64,000 bases of DNA from JABDJL01 sp963664065 (GTDB lineage Bacteria; Pseudomonadota; Gammaproteobacteria; Xanthomonadales; SZUA-36): contig OY760942.1 in assembly GCA_963664065.1 (NCBI GenBank), forward strand, positions 62,001 through 126,000, in the 5' to 3' direction. The notes beneath the pieces are model-generated. The model was not told the origin of the DNA. It searched no databases and saw nothing but the letters and a program-made list of their open reading frames with translations. A program made the translations under genes and the position numbers. Positions 26,358 to 35,625 of this stretch are shown here, piece by piece (the first letter of the stretch is position 1; the number at the start of each line of letters is the position of its first letter).

Positions 26358-26509
26358 AATGTCATCAGGCCGTGAACAGCGGTCGTCAGGCGCCTGCCTG
26401 CCCACTGCGGTGGATTGATATGGTTTCAGATTATAATTAAATTCGCAGTCTGACCCTGTTTCATTCTAACATTGCCTCCTTTGCGTCATTCCCGGGAATA
26501 GCCATTCGC

Positions 26510-27877
26510 ATGAAGAAGCTGATTACAACCACGTTCATATTGTTCTCTTGCCTGCTGGGAACATTCGCCCGGGCAGAACCTTACCCGTCTACCTACCAGG
26601 CACTTCCATCGGAACCGACCCTGATCAGGAACGCGACCATCCTGACTGGTACCGGTGAACGACTGGATTCGGCTGATCTCTATATTTCCGATGGAAAAAT
26701 CGAATTCGCCGGCGCCGGGCAAGTACCCGATGGCGTAAAAATTATTGAAGCGCATGGCCGCTTTGTCACCCCCGGCCTGATTGACGTTCATACGCATCTT
26801 GGCGTCTATCCAAGCCCCGGAACATGGGCTCATACAGACGGTAATGAAATGATCGACCCCGTAACGCCCAATGTCTGGGCGGAGCACAGTATCTGGCCTC
26901 AGGATCCGGGGTTTTCCCGGGCGCTTGCTGGCGGCATCACATCCATGCAGGTTTTACCGGGCTCCGGAAACCTGATTGGCGGGAGAGGAGTCACGATCAA
27001 AAACGTCTATAGCAACAGCTACCAGGGCATGAAGTTCCCCGGCGCACCGCACGGTATGAAAATGGCCTGCGGGGAGAACCCCAAACGCGTTTATGGCAGG
27101 GATAAAAGCAAGGCACCGATGACCCGCATGGGCAATATGGCTGGATACCGGGCGGCATGGATTGAAGCGCAAAAGTATAACGAGGACTGGGACGCTTACG
27201 AACAAAAGCTGGCGGCGGGAGAAGAGGACCTCAAGAAGCCAGAGCGCGACCTGAAGCTCGAAACGCTCGGAGCCGTCCTGCGCGGTGAAATCCTGGTTCA
27301 TATGCACTGCTACCGTGCCGATGAGATGGTGACCGTCCTCGATATGGCCGATGAGTTCGGCTACAAAGTCAGCGCATTCCATCATGGCGTTGAGGCCTAC
27401 AAAGTCGCTGCGAAATTGGCCGAGGCCGGCACCTGCGGCGCGCTTTGGGCTGACTGGTGGGGATTTAAGATGGAGGCCTACGATGGCATCCAGGAAAACA
27501 TCGCGCTGGTGGACCGGCCCAAAGGCGGATGCGCCATTGTGCATTCTGATTCGTCCGAGGGCATTCAGCGTCTCAACCAGGAAGCGGCCAAAGCCATGAC
27601 ACGTGGTCGTCGCGCGGGCATGGATATTACTCCTGAACATGCGATTCAATGGATCACCGCCAACCCGGCAAAATCTATGGGCATTATCGATCAAACCGGT
27701 ACGCTTGAGCCGGGCAAAATGGCAGACGTGGTGATCTGGAACGGTAATCCGTTCAGCGTGTATGCCAAGGCTGATCAGGTGTTCATCGATGGCGCGCTGG
27801 TTTATAACCGCGCTAACCCGGAGCTACAGCCAGTGTCGGATTTCGAACTTGGACAGCTACAGGGGGTCTCGCGATGA
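26510..27877 (+). CDS. Secreted amidohydrolase with intact metal site
   Basis: The 455-residue protein has a signal peptide (KKLITTTFILFSCLLGTF, cleaved near ARA-EP) and an amidohydrolase-superfamily barrel. The N-terminal beta part has LIRNATILTGTGERLDSADLYI, the metal motif LIDVHTHLG (HxH), later ligands in HMHCYRADEM and FHHGVEAY, and an Asp in IVHSDSSEG. It ends in the imidazolonepropionase-like WITANPAKSMGI and PGKMADVVIW. It overlaps the second amidohydrolase gene as ATGA. The substrate is unknown; it would act in the periplasm. Confidence 0.9.
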   Translation: MKKLITTTFILFSCLLGTFARAEPYPSTYQALPSEPTLIRNATILTGTGERLDSADLYISDGKIEFAGAGQVPDGVKIIEAHGRFVTPGLIDVHTHLGVYPSPGTWAHTDGNEMIDPVTPNVWAEHSIWPQDPGFSRALAGGITSMQVLPGSGNLIGGRGVTIKNVYSNSYQGMKFPGAPHGMKMACGENPKRVYGRDKSKAPMTRMGNMAGYRAAWIEAQKYNEDWDAYEQKLAAGEEDLKKPERDLKLETLGAVLRGEILVHMHCYRADEMVTVLDMADEFGYKVSAFHHGVEAYKVAAKLAEAGTCGALWADWWGFKMEAYDGIQENIALVDRPKGGCAIVHSDSSEGIQRLNQEAAKAMTRGRRAGMDITPEHAIQWITANPAKSMGIIDQTGTLEPGKMADVVIWNGNPFSVYAKADQVFIDGALVYNRANPELQPVSDFELGQLQGVSR

Positions 27878-29133
27878 ACATGATGGCGAAAGCCTTCCTG
27901 ATTGCCACCTGCTCTTTTGTTTTCCAGGTGCAGGCCGATAACCTGCTTATCCGTGGTGCCACGGTGCATACCATGGGGCCAAACGGCACCCTCGAAAGTA
28001 CTGACGTCCTTGTCGAAGACGGCAATATCCGTCGTATAGGTCATGACCTGAATCATCCTGGTGATGACTACAAGATCATTGAAGCCAGTGGGCGTATCCT
28101 CACCCCCGGCTTCTTCGCCGGTGTAACAACCATCGGAGTTGGAGAAGTTTCAGGTGTAGAGGAATCCATGGACGGTTCCATAGATATGCCATCGATGCGG
28201 CCGGAGTTCGATGTTGTTCCTGCCTACAACCCGCATTCAAGCCTGGTGCCGGTGGCACGTATCGAAGGCTATTCTTTCACCATGCTGGGCACCAGCCCAA
28301 ATGGCACCATCATTGGCGGCCAGGGCCGCATCGTGTCGCTGGATGGTGGCTATGAAAGCTTTGCAGGTGATCACGTTCTTTTCGTCAGCATCGGTGGCAA
28401 TGCGGCAAGCCTTGCCGGAGGTTCGCCCGCAGCACAATGGATGTTGCTGGAACAGGCCGTGGACGAGGCCAGTAATCCGACCGCCAGCAACGAACCAGGC
28501 CTTCTTACCCGGAACGGACGACAGGTGCTGGCTCAATATGCCGAAGGTGGTACAGTCATTTTCTCGGTTAACCGCGCCAGCGATATCCTGCAAACCATCA
28601 ATTTTGCCGATGAATTCGGCTTAAGGGCTGTAATTTCCGGAGGCGCCGAGGCCTGGATGGTTGCAGACCACCTGGCAGAGGCCGATGTGCCGGTATTGCT
28701 GAATCCGTTGCAAAACCTGCCTTCCAGTTTTGACGCGCTTGGATCGCGCCTGGACAACGCCGCGCTATTGCACGCCGCTGGTGTAACAATCGCCATAAAC
28801 GGCGCCGGCAGCCATAACGCCCGAAAACAGCGGCAAATGGCGGGCAATGCAGTTTCCTATGGCCTGCCGCATGCTACCGGATTGGCCGCTTTGACCACCA
28901 ACCCGGCGAAGATTTTCGGTGTGCAAGACCAGCAGGGCAGCATCGAGCGCGGGAAACCGGCCAACCTGGTGCTGTGGTCCGGCGATCCCCTGGAAGTCAC
29001 TTCGGTTGCAGAACTGGTGGTGATCAATGGGCAGCTCATGGAAATGAAATCCCGCCAAACCGAATTACGTGATCGCTACCTGCCTGAGAACCCGGAGATG
29101 CCAAGGGCGTATATCAAACCTCAGTTCAAATAG
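27874..29133 (+). CDS. Amidohydrolase-fold protein lacking metal ligands
   Basis: The 419-residue partner of the preceding gene has a signal peptide ending near VQA and the same fold markers (LLIRGATVHTMGPNG, ILTPGFFAGVTTIG, LTTNPAKIFGV, RGKPANLVLWSGDP). Where active amidohydrolases have HxH it reads GVTTIG. The segments aligned to the other ligands read VIFSVNRASD and VISGGAEAW, and no Asp follows. It is therefore probably catalytically dead and may serve as a subunit or binding protein for the first gene's product. ATGA coupling supports a one-to-one complex. Confidence 0.87.
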   Translation: MNMMAKAFLIATCSFVFQVQADNLLIRGATVHTMGPNGTLESTDVLVEDGNIRRIGHDLNHPGDDYKIIEASGRILTPGFFAGVTTIGVGEVSGVEESMDGSIDMPSMRPEFDVVPAYNPHSSLVPVARIEGYSFTMLGTSPNGTIIGGQGRIVSLDGGYESFAGDHVLFVSIGGNAASLAGGSPAAQWMLLEQAVDEASNPTASNEPGLLTRNGRQVLAQYAEGGTVIFSVNRASDILQTINFADEFGLRAVISGGAEAWMVADHLAEADVPVLLNPLQNLPSSFDALGSRLDNAALLHAAGVTIAINGAGSHNARKQRQMAGNAVSYGLPHATGLAALTTNPAKIFGVQDQQGSIERGKPANLVLWSGDPLEVTSVAELVVINGQLMEMKSRQTELRDRYLPENPEMPRAYIKPQFK

Positions 29134-29145
29134 AGGAGCGCCAAA

Positions 29146-29170
29146 AAAAGCCCGGCAATGCCGGGCTTTT
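29146..29170. terminator. Rho-independent terminator
   Basis: A GC-rich hairpin with arms AAAAGCCCGGC (29146-29156) and GCCGGGCTTTT (29160-29170) and a 3-base loop lies 13 bases after the second amidohydrolase stop. The A and T runs on both sides allow it to act in both directions, also for the convergent metalloprotease gene. Confidence 0.93.
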
Positions 29171-29211
29171 CATTCTTGCATTATTCTTATCGCTTGATCG
29201 ATGTGATCGCT

Positions 29212-30033
29212 TTAACGCCGGTCAAATTCTTCAGGCACCAGGGTAACACGGTGAACCCAGTAACCATCGTTACCATCTGCTGCGATCCAGATTTCGTGGT
29301 GCAGGCCAACGTAGACAGGAAGACCCATTGGCGGTCCGCCAACAGAAGCGCCCGCACCATTCTTGTTGCAGCCTTTGCCTGGGGGCGCCTTACAACCACC
29401 ACCATCGTCCGGTGGGTCACCGCCACCATCAGAGTCGTCATAGCTGTTGTAGGAATCTAGATGGCCGTAAATGAGTTCCAACATGTCGTAATCATGGGAG
29501 TTTGGCCATTGGCTGCTGATATCATTTGAATAATCCAGCCAGGTTCCCTGGCTGGAGCCATCTTCGGAGGTGTGGCCCAATCCAAATACATGCCCAATCT
29601 CCTGGCATGCAAGATGATTTCTGAATTTTTGATCGTATGAATAGAAATCGTTCATCTTGGCTGTGCCCTTCGTGATATGGCCATTGTTATCAATATATAT
29701 TGTCGCTAATCCTGCCCACGGGACACCGCCGTAGTTTGCGTTGCACACGCGCATCTGGCCATTGACCATATTACATTTCTTGCGTGTGTTTCTCTTATCG
29801 TTAGCTGAATCGACTACCATTGCCAAGCGGCTGGATTGATTCCACTTTGAAAGCGATGTATCAAACTCATCCTGCCAATCATTGGTCATGCTATCGACCA
29901 CCTTTAGAGGTATCGGATGAACCTTGGTTGCAATGTGGTAAACGCTCCAAGCATGCTCTGCAAGCGCTGAAGCTGATGATGCAAGCAGAACGATTACTGC
30001 GCTTGCTTTAATTAAATTCAGTCTGCCCTTCAT
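29212..30033 (-). CDS. Secreted metzincin-like protein with Gln in place of the first zinc His
   Basis: The 273-residue product has a signal peptide (KASAVIVLLASSASALA) and a middle domain with HLACQEIGHVFGLGHTSEDG around residue 141. This is the metzincin HExxHxxGxxH pattern with the first His replaced by Gln (QExxHxxGxxH). It also has a WAGLATIYID strand before the helix. The C-terminal third has an Asp/Gly/Pro-rich linker (SDGGGDPPDDGGG) and a short Cys/Gly segment. The peptidase activity is therefore uncertain. The gene lies just downstream of an IS3-family element. Confidence 0.8.
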   Translation of the reverse strand: MKGRLNLIKASAVIVLLASSASALAEHAWSVYHIATKVHPIPLKVVDSMTNDWQDEFDTSLSKWNQSSRLAMVVDSANDKRNTRKKCNMVNGQMRVCNANYGGVPWAGLATIYIDNNGHITKGTAKMNDFYSYDQKFRNHLACQEIGHVFGLGHTSEDGSSQGTWLDYSNDISSQWPNSHDYDMLELIYGHLDSYNSYDDSDGGGDPPDDGGGCKAPPGKGCNKNGAGASVGGPPMGLPVYVGLHHEIWIAADGNDGYWVHRVTLVPEEFDRR

Positions 30034-30067
30034 TTTAAAACTCTCCTCGTAAGCTTCCCCACAAGGG

Positions 30068-30880
30068 TTACAGTTCTAAACTAGAGTTTTCCAGCATTAA
30101 ATTGCGCACATACATCGCTGACGGTATGCGCCCCAATGCCCTGTGCGGTCGGTATTCATTATAGATTTTCATCCATTTTTCGGTGATTTCTCGCACCTGT
30201 TCCAGAGTCGAAAACAAGTGCGCACTGAGCACTTCTTCTCGATAGCTTTTGTTAAATCGTTCAATACACGCATTCTGGTTGGGCTTGCCAGGCTGGATGT
30301 AACGGATCTCAATGCCGTGTTCCTTGCACCAGTCGATAAACGCCTGGGCACAGAACTCGGGAGCGTTGTCCACCCGGATCGCCGTTGGCTTGCCGCGCAG
30401 CTCAACCAGCTGCTCCAGAGTGCGGATGACACGCCCGGAAGGAATCGAGGTATCGATCACGATGGCCAGTAACTCCCTGACCCCTTCATCCAGGATGTTC
30501 AGCGTCCTGAAGCGCCGACCCCGATATAACGCATCGCTCATAAAATCCATCGACCACACCTGGTTGGGCAGTGGGATTACTTCCATGCTCTGTCGTTCTC
30601 GCTGTGGCAGGCGTTTCTTCTTCCGTCGTGGCAGATTCAGCTTCATCTCGCAGTACACGCGCCATACCCGCTTGTGGTTCCAGGCATGACCATCCAGGCG
30701 CAGACGATCAAAACACATCCAGAAGCCCCAACGAGTGTTGGCCTCGACCGGTTTGTTCAGTGCATCAATGACCGGCCGATCATTCAGGACTCGTCTTCCT
30801 TTCAACTTTCGGTAGTAAGCCGTTCGTGACAGCTTCACCGCTGCCACCGCCCGCTTTACTGGAAGTTGGTGTTTGGCCAC
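30068..30880 (-). CDS. IS3-family transposase OrfB (DDE integrase)
   Basis: This is the catalytic part of the element. The retroviral-type integrase core carries VWSMDFMSDAL (first Asp), RVDNAPEFCAQAF (second Asp) and NACIERFNKSYREEVL (Glu). The frame remains open upstream of GTG 30880 (SEKREIASYL), so the true product is probably an OrfAB fusion. A minus-one shift near the OrfA end at GCGAAAGCTC could make it. Confidence 0.9.
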   Translation of the reverse strand: MAKHQLPVKRAVAAVKLSRTAYYRKLKGRRVLNDRPVIDALNKPVEANTRWGFWMCFDRLRLDGHAWNHKRVWRVYCEMKLNLPRRKKKRLPQRERQSMEVIPLPNQVWSMDFMSDALYRGRRFRTLNILDEGVRELLAIVIDTSIPSGRVIRTLEQLVELRGKPTAIRVDNAPEFCAQAFIDWCKEHGIEIRYIQPGKPNQNACIERFNKSYREEVLSAHLFSTLEQVREITEKWMKIYNEYRPHRALGRIPSAMYVRNLMLENSSLEL

Positions 30881-30915
30881 CAGATAACTCGCGATCTCGC
30901 GCTTCTCCGATGGCC

Positions 30916-31182
30916 TCAGAGCTTTCGCTCAATGACGTCCTTCAAGGCAAAGTTTTCGGGCGCCAGTTCTACATACATGCGCTTGTACTGGCCCAGGTCC
31001 CGTTCCATTTCCTTCATGCGCTTCAGATCGGAGGCAGACATACCACCGTACCTGGATTTCCAGTTGTAGTAGGTCGCATCGCTGATGCCGTGACGCCGAC
31101 AAATATCTTTCACTTTGGCGCCGGCATCGGCTTCTTTGAGGATCGAAATGATCGGGGTTTCGGTAAATCGACTTCGTTTCAT
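30916..31182 (-). CDS. IS3-family transposase OrfA (helix-turn-helix)
   Basis: The 88-residue protein has the OrfA pattern RFTETPIISILKEADAGAKV, then KDICRRHGISDATYYNWKSR (helix-turn-helix) and a leucine zipper-like C-terminus ending FALKDVIERKL. It binds the IS ends and is the N-terminal part of the frameshift fusion with OrfB. Confidence 0.9.
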   Translation of the reverse strand: MKRSRFTETPIISILKEADAGAKVKDICRRHGISDATYYNWKSRYGGMSASDLKRMKEMERDLGQYKRMYVELAPENFALKDVIERKL

Positions 31183-31398
31183 CTTGGCCTCCTGGTGGCT
31201 ATCCTGCCAGAAAGCTCTAGTTATTACCTGTCAACTTTGGAGGGAAAGCTTACGACCTCTGCTCCGGCATGCACACCGGAATTCATTCCATTACAGTATG
31301 GCTCCCTCAAACCCCTATTTAATATTAGTTTAGACCTTGTTACAGGTTTTCACAATTTTGACTATGCTTAAGATGAAGAGAAATACAGGAGAAATTCC

Positions 31399-31581
31399 AT
31401 GAAAACTGGCACACAACTGGCGATTATCGTGTTCGCACTGGTCGCTATTGGACACCTGCTCAGAATACTCAACGGCGTTCCGGTCACCATCGGTGACTGG
31501 GATGTACCACAGTGGGTCAGCCTGCTGGGTATCCTTATTCCAGGCCTGATTGCCGCACTACTTTGGCGCGAAAGAAACTAG
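31399..31581 (+). CDS. Small two-helix membrane protein
   Basis: The 60-residue product starts at ATG 31399 behind ACAGGAGA. It has two hydrophobic helices (residues 7-24 and 39-56) joined by a loop with VPVTIGDWDVPQWVS, and ends RERN. The strong ribosome site and coherent topology support a real gene. I cannot name a function. It stands alone between the IS element and the convergent CPBP gene. Confidence 0.75.
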   Translation: MKTGTQLAIIVFALVAIGHLLRILNGVPVTIGDWDVPQWVSLLGILIPGLIAALLWRERN

Positions 31582-31621
31582 GCGCATCCTGATTCGGGGT
31601 CAGCAGCCCAAGCAGATACCG

Positions 31622-32337
31622 TCAGGTCATATTTAACGGCCATAATCCATGAAAGACGGCGGGAATCCATAAATTCCCTGAACGATGGTAAATAGTTCCA
31701 AATAATAAGCCAATGCCAAATATGGTTGTAAGCATTGTCCACTGAACGGGTGTATCCGACCCAAAGTGAAAATAGTTAATATGCAAAGGGCCTGCAGTGT
31801 AGATCAAATTGGCGGCAACAATTCCTCCGATTGATCCAATTCGACGAACCAGCTCGGTTTGCAACAGCCCCCTGTAGATAAACTCCTGCGTCACCCCCCA
31901 TATTAAGCCCGTAAGTACCGAAAACGTGATAAAACCGACCAAACCATAGTTACCTATAAGCTGCCTGAAGTGTTGTTGAAATAGCGCGATAAATAAAACG
32001 AGGATTAACGGGACAGTTTGTAAAAAATACACCTTTTCTCTTGATGTCCAGTCACGCCAATATCTCAATCCTATTATTCTTGAATCGCCTTTTACATACA
32101 TTCGCATCATAATAAAAATGCAGATAGAAAAGTGCACACCAAAAGCAGCCGGCCCCAGTCTTGATTGCTGAGATCAAGAAAAGCAAAACCGGATTGAAGA
32201 GCGGGAATAACCAGGAGCACAAGCGTTCCGAAAGTAATTAACAAACGCCATCCTGTTGCGTCTTCATAATTGGGCAATGAAGGATGCTCGAACAGGAGAA
32301 GGTGTCCTTTCCACATATCCTGAAAACTTATTTTCAT
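31622..32337 (-). pseudogene. CPBP intramembrane protease-like gene, probably frameshifted
   Basis: Two frames appear to be halves of one gene. The upstream half (32337 to 32107) encodes MKISFQDMWKGHLLLFEHPSL and two helices, and ends DWGRLLLVCTFLSAFLL. The downstream half (from about 32137) continues with a helix and the CPBP motifs QEFIYRGLLQTELVRR (Glu and Arg of motif 1) and FHGLWPLN (His). Together they give about 240 residues, the usual family size. The frames overlap by 31 bases in a hydrophobic stretch, as a one-base indel would leave. It starts 3 bases after the M20 stop, so it belongs to that operon. Confidence 0.6.
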
Positions 32338-32340
32338 CTT

Positions 32341-33627
32341 TTAATGCGCTTGCAGGTAGTCGACCACCATGTGGCTAAAAGCTTTGACACCGCGCTCCAT
32401 ATAAGGCTCATGCATGTGGAATAAGGGTGAGTGATTGGTTGGCTGCGTTGCCGGATCCAGTTCTTCGGGCCAATTGCCGAGAAAAACGTACACACTGGGC
32501 GTTACCATTCCAAATTCGGAAAAATCCTCGGCCACGGTCTGCGGATTCAGGGACACCACCGGTTTACCGGATGCTCTTTCCAGTGCCGGCATCACCAATT
32601 CGGTCAGTGCATTAATTAATGCGGGTGGACCGGGATTCAAATACCAGTCTATTCCCGCACCTGCGCTTTCTGCGATCGACCTTGCGGTTCGTTGGACTGC
32701 TGCGTGAATGTACTCCCGCATTTCGGGATCGAATGTCCGGATCGTTCCTTCCAGCAGGACCTGATCCGGAATCACGTTGTACCTCACACCTCCACTGACG
32801 CGCCCCACGCTGATAATTGAAGGCGCCTTGGTCACGTCCACCTGGCGGCTGGCAATGGTCTGCAGTCCAATTACGATCTGTGCTGCAACAACAATGGGGT
32901 CAACCCCGTCCCATGGCCGGGCGCCGTGAGTCTGTCGGCCTTTGACAGTGATCATGTAGCGGTCAGACGCTGCCATCATCGGGCCGGGCTTAACTGCAAA
33001 TTGACCACCCGGCTGGCTGATTCCAACGTGAATGCCAAATACCGCCTCCGGGACTCCATTGTCAAATATGCCTTCTTCCAGCATCAGCGAAGCACCACCT
33101 TCCTCTTCCCCCGGCGGGCCTTCTTCTGCCGGCTGAAAAATCAGCATTACAGATCCTTCCAACTCCGCTTTCATGTCATTCAGTATTTTCGCGGCACCCA
33201 GTGCCATGGCCATATGCGCATCGTGGCCGCAGGCGTGCATTACGCCAACGTCCAGGTCGTTGAATATCGTCCGGGCTGTTGAAGCGAATGGAAGCCCGGT
33301 TTGCTCGGTCACTGGCAAACCATCGATATCAGCCCGTATGGCCACCAGCGGTCCTGGCTTGCCACCTTTTATGACAGCGGTAACACCCGTTAGCGCAATG
33401 CCGGTTTTCGGCTCGAGACCCATTTCGGTCAATATCTCGGCAACGCGCTTGCCGGTATTGAACTCCCGGTTGCTCAATTCCGGGTATTGATGAAACCAGC
33501 GTCGCCACTCAACCACCTGCTCCTGAACTTCAGATGCGGCCTGGTCAATCTGGTCATGTGTGATTTCTGCGCAAAGCGGAGAAGCAACAAGAACAGACAG
33601 CACGATGGCTAGGATGATGGTTTTCAT
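32341..33627 (-). CDS. Secreted M20-family amidohydrolase/peptidase
   Basis: The 428-residue product has a signal peptide (KTIILAIVLSVLVASPLCA) and the M20D fold: WFHQYPELSNREF, metal and catalytic residues in IRADIDGLPV, MHACGHDAHMA and QPAEEGPPGEEEGG, a lid domain with GRQTHGARPWDGVDP, and a C-terminal AEDFSEFG. Family members hydrolyse N-acyl or amino-conjugated amino acids. It follows the gamma-glutamyltransferase gene by 10 bases, so both probably process amino-acid conjugates in the periplasm. Confidence 0.92.
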   Translation of the reverse strand: MKTIILAIVLSVLVASPLCAEITHDQIDQAASEVQEQVVEWRRWFHQYPELSNREFNTGKRVAEILTEMGLEPKTGIALTGVTAVIKGGKPGPLVAIRADIDGLPVTEQTGLPFASTARTIFNDLDVGVMHACGHDAHMAMALGAAKILNDMKAELEGSVMLIFQPAEEGPPGEEEGGASLMLEEGIFDNGVPEAVFGIHVGISQPGGQFAVKPGPMMAASDRYMITVKGRQTHGARPWDGVDPIVVAAQIVIGLQTIASRQVDVTKAPSIISVGRVSGGVRYNVIPDQVLLEGTIRTFDPEMREYIHAAVQRTARSIAESAGAGIDWYLNPGPPALINALTELVMPALERASGKPVVSLNPQTVAEDFSEFGMVTPSVYVFLGNWPEELDPATQPTNHSPLFHMHEPYMERGVKAFSHMVVDYLQAH

Positions 33628-33637
33628 ATTCTTTTCC

Positions 33638-35410
33638 TTACTCGGGAATTACCCCAGTGGCCTTTGGAATCGTCTCGGCACAATTAACGGCTACTGAAGG
33701 CCTTTGCACTTCGCCGATGTTTACGCCTATAGCACGGCTGTCACGCCGCCCGTCAGCGCCGCCCCAGAACAAGCAGCTCTTCGGGTCAAAAATTATCAGC
33801 TCGGATGCGCCCATAAACGCCCTTTCCCGGATGCTCCAGCCCAGTATTTCCAGCTTCTTACGCACATCCAACGGGAACTCCGGTTCCATCCACAAACTAT
33901 CCGGTTTCCACTGGTGATGGAAACGGGCGGCGTTCACCGCACGCTGTGCGTCGAAGCCGAAATCGATCACATTAATCAGGGTATGCAGTACTGACGAGAT
34001 AATCGTCGTTCCCATTGACGAACCAAGGACCATGACGGGCCTGCCGTCTTTCAATACCACGGTGGGCGTCATGGACGAGAGCGGCCGCTTTCCAGCGACC
34101 ACTGAATTGGCCGCCGAGCCTACCGCTTCCCAGGCATTGGTCAGCTCGGGGCCAATCGAGAAGTCATCCATTTCATTATTCAGAACAATTCCGGTACCCT
34201 GAACCGTAATTTTGGAACCAAATATGGTGTTGATCGTTTGCGTGATCGCGATTGCGTTGCCGTGCCGGTCCATTACCGAGATATGCGTTGTACCCGCATC
34301 ATCCGGAACCTGGTTGACCGCAACGCCGGCCTTTGGCTGACCCTGCGGGTTCAATCTTGAAGCTTGCTGATCCGCGTATTCTTCAGATATTAATCGTTCA
34401 ATCGGCACTTCCCAGAAGTCGGTATCACCCAGGTGTTCGGCACGGTCTTCAAAGGCTATTTTCATGACACTGGCGAACAGATGAATAAATTCACTGGAGT
34501 CCTTGCCCAGCGCAGTGAGGTCATAACGCTCCAGGATGTTGAGCATTTGCAAAATCAACACACCGCCGGAACTGGGCGGCGGCATACTTACGAACTCGTA
34601 ACCACGGTAATTTCCGCGGATGGGCTCACGCCATTTGGCCGAGTAGCGTGCAAGATCCAATTCAGTAATGACACCGCCCGTGGCCTTTTCAATTTTGCTG
34701 GCGATGGGCCCTACTGCGAGTGCCTTGCCGCCCTTTTTCTGAATGTGGCGCAGCGTTTTGGCCAGGTCGTGCTGAACAAAAATCCAACCCAGAGGAGGGG
34801 CAAACCCGTCAACAGTCTGAATGCGATAGGTTTCGGGATATTCCTTGAGGCGTTCAGCGACACGCTCGACTATATTGTGATGCCAGATGCTGACCTCGAC
34901 CCCTTGCTCTGCAAGCTCGATTGCAGGCTCGATCAGGTCCTTCCATGGCATGCTCCCGTATTCCTGGTGCAAGGCCCAGAGGCCCTGGACCATGCCGGGC
35001 ACACCAACGGAGCGCACACCGCTGCCGATGGTTTCGGGGTTCTCTTCGAAGTATTTGGCCGAAGCTGAAGATGGGGCGGTTTCCCGTGCATCCAGTGAAC
35101 GGCTTGTGCTGCTTGCCGAATCATAAACCACTGCCAGCAAACCACCTCCCAGTCCGGAACTGAATGGATGCACCACTGCCGCTGCAAACGCCGTTGCGAT
35201 GCCCGCATCTACGGCATTGCCACCGCTTTCCAGGATGAGTTGCCCGGCCGCGGCTGAAGGCCCGACCGTGGTGGATACCATGCCGTCCCTGCCCCACTGC
35301 GGTTCAAAGGACGCGGCCTGTGCAACCCCGCACAGCAGCAAGATAAACAAAATCGAAACCAGTTTATTTACGATTACGCCTGGCTGGTTATGCGGTGGTA
35401 CTTTTCCCAC
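33638..35410 (-). CDS. ggt: Gamma-glutamyltransferase / glutathione hydrolase
   Basis: This periplasmic Ntn-hydrolase cleaves gamma-glutamyl bonds such as in glutathione. I chose GTG 35410, preceded by AGAGGG, giving about 590 residues with a signal peptide (VSILFILLLCGVAQA). Family motifs: VGPSAAAGQLILESGGNAVDA, the LDARETAP substrate loop, the maturation and catalytic site GTTHISVMD (nucleophile Thr near residue 373), PLSSMTPTVVLKDG and GSSMGTTI. The start lies inside the ferredoxin gene (37-base overlap). A longer frame to 35455 exists but its sequence is just the shadow of the ferredoxin. Confidence 0.93.
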   Translation of the reverse strand: MGKVPPHNQPGVIVNKLVSILFILLLCGVAQAASFEPQWGRDGMVSTTVGPSAAAGQLILESGGNAVDAGIATAFAAAVVHPFSSGLGGGLLAVVYDSASSTSRSLDARETAPSSASAKYFEENPETIGSGVRSVGVPGMVQGLWALHQEYGSMPWKDLIEPAIELAEQGVEVSIWHHNIVERVAERLKEYPETYRIQTVDGFAPPLGWIFVQHDLAKTLRHIQKKGGKALAVGPIASKIEKATGGVITELDLARYSAKWREPIRGNYRGYEFVSMPPPSSGGVLILQMLNILERYDLTALGKDSSEFIHLFASVMKIAFEDRAEHLGDTDFWEVPIERLISEEYADQQASRLNPQGQPKAGVAVNQVPDDAGTTHISVMDRHGNAIAITQTINTIFGSKITVQGTGIVLNNEMDDFSIGPELTNAWEAVGSAANSVVAGKRPLSSMTPTVVLKDGRPVMVLGSSMGTTIISSVLHTLINVIDFGFDAQRAVNAARFHHQWKPDSLWMEPEFPLDVRKKLEILGWSIRERAFMGASELIIFDPKSCLFWGGADGRRDSRAIGVNIGEVQRPSVAVNCAETIPKATGVIPE

Positions 35411-35625
35411 AGTTGTCCCTCTGTTTCCTCGTTCAACTCGTCTTTCGGAATACACTCAACCGGGCACACCTCAACGCACTGCGGGGTATCGAAATGCCCG
35501 ACACATTCGGTGCACAGGTTCGGGTCGATGACGTAGTAATCCAATCCCTGCGATATTGCCTGGTTCGGACACTCGGGCTCGCAGACATCACAGTTAATAC
35601 ACTCGTCGGTGATTTTAAGTGCCAA
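35374..35625 (-). CDS. yfhL: 2[4Fe-4S] ferredoxin (YfhL type)
   Basis: The 83-residue protein has two Cys clusters, CINCDVCEPECPNQA and CTECVGHFDTPQCVEVCPVEC. The second has the long insertion typical of the YfhL/Allochromatium vinosum-type low-potential ferredoxin. TTG 35625 is the start; it overlaps the coaD end by 11 bases. The rsmD-coaD-yfhL order is common in gammaproteobacteria. Confidence 0.94.
   Translation of the reverse strand: MALKITDECINCDVCEPECPNQAISQGLDYYVIDPNLCTECVGHFDTPQCVEVCPVECIPKDELNEETEGQLWEKYHRITSQA

Larger units (their letters stand above)
30048..31254 (-). mobile_element. IS3-family insertion sequence (IS407-like group)
   Basis: Two overlapping transposase frames on the minus strand are bounded by imperfect inverted ends. 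The left end begins CGTAAGCTTCCCC and contains AACTAGAG further in; the reverse complement of the right end begins CGTAAGCTTTCCC and contains the same AACTAGAG. The outer limits are good to a few bases only, and I could not settle a target duplication. Confidence 0.85.

Noticed and set aside
26954..27694. Open frame antisense to the first amidohydrolase
   Set aside because: Shadow frame without start-site support; the sense gene is well supported by motifs.
30041..31262. Target duplication around the IS407-like element
   Set aside because: CCT and CCTC-like bases occur on both sides, but the element ends are not sharp enough to call a duplication.
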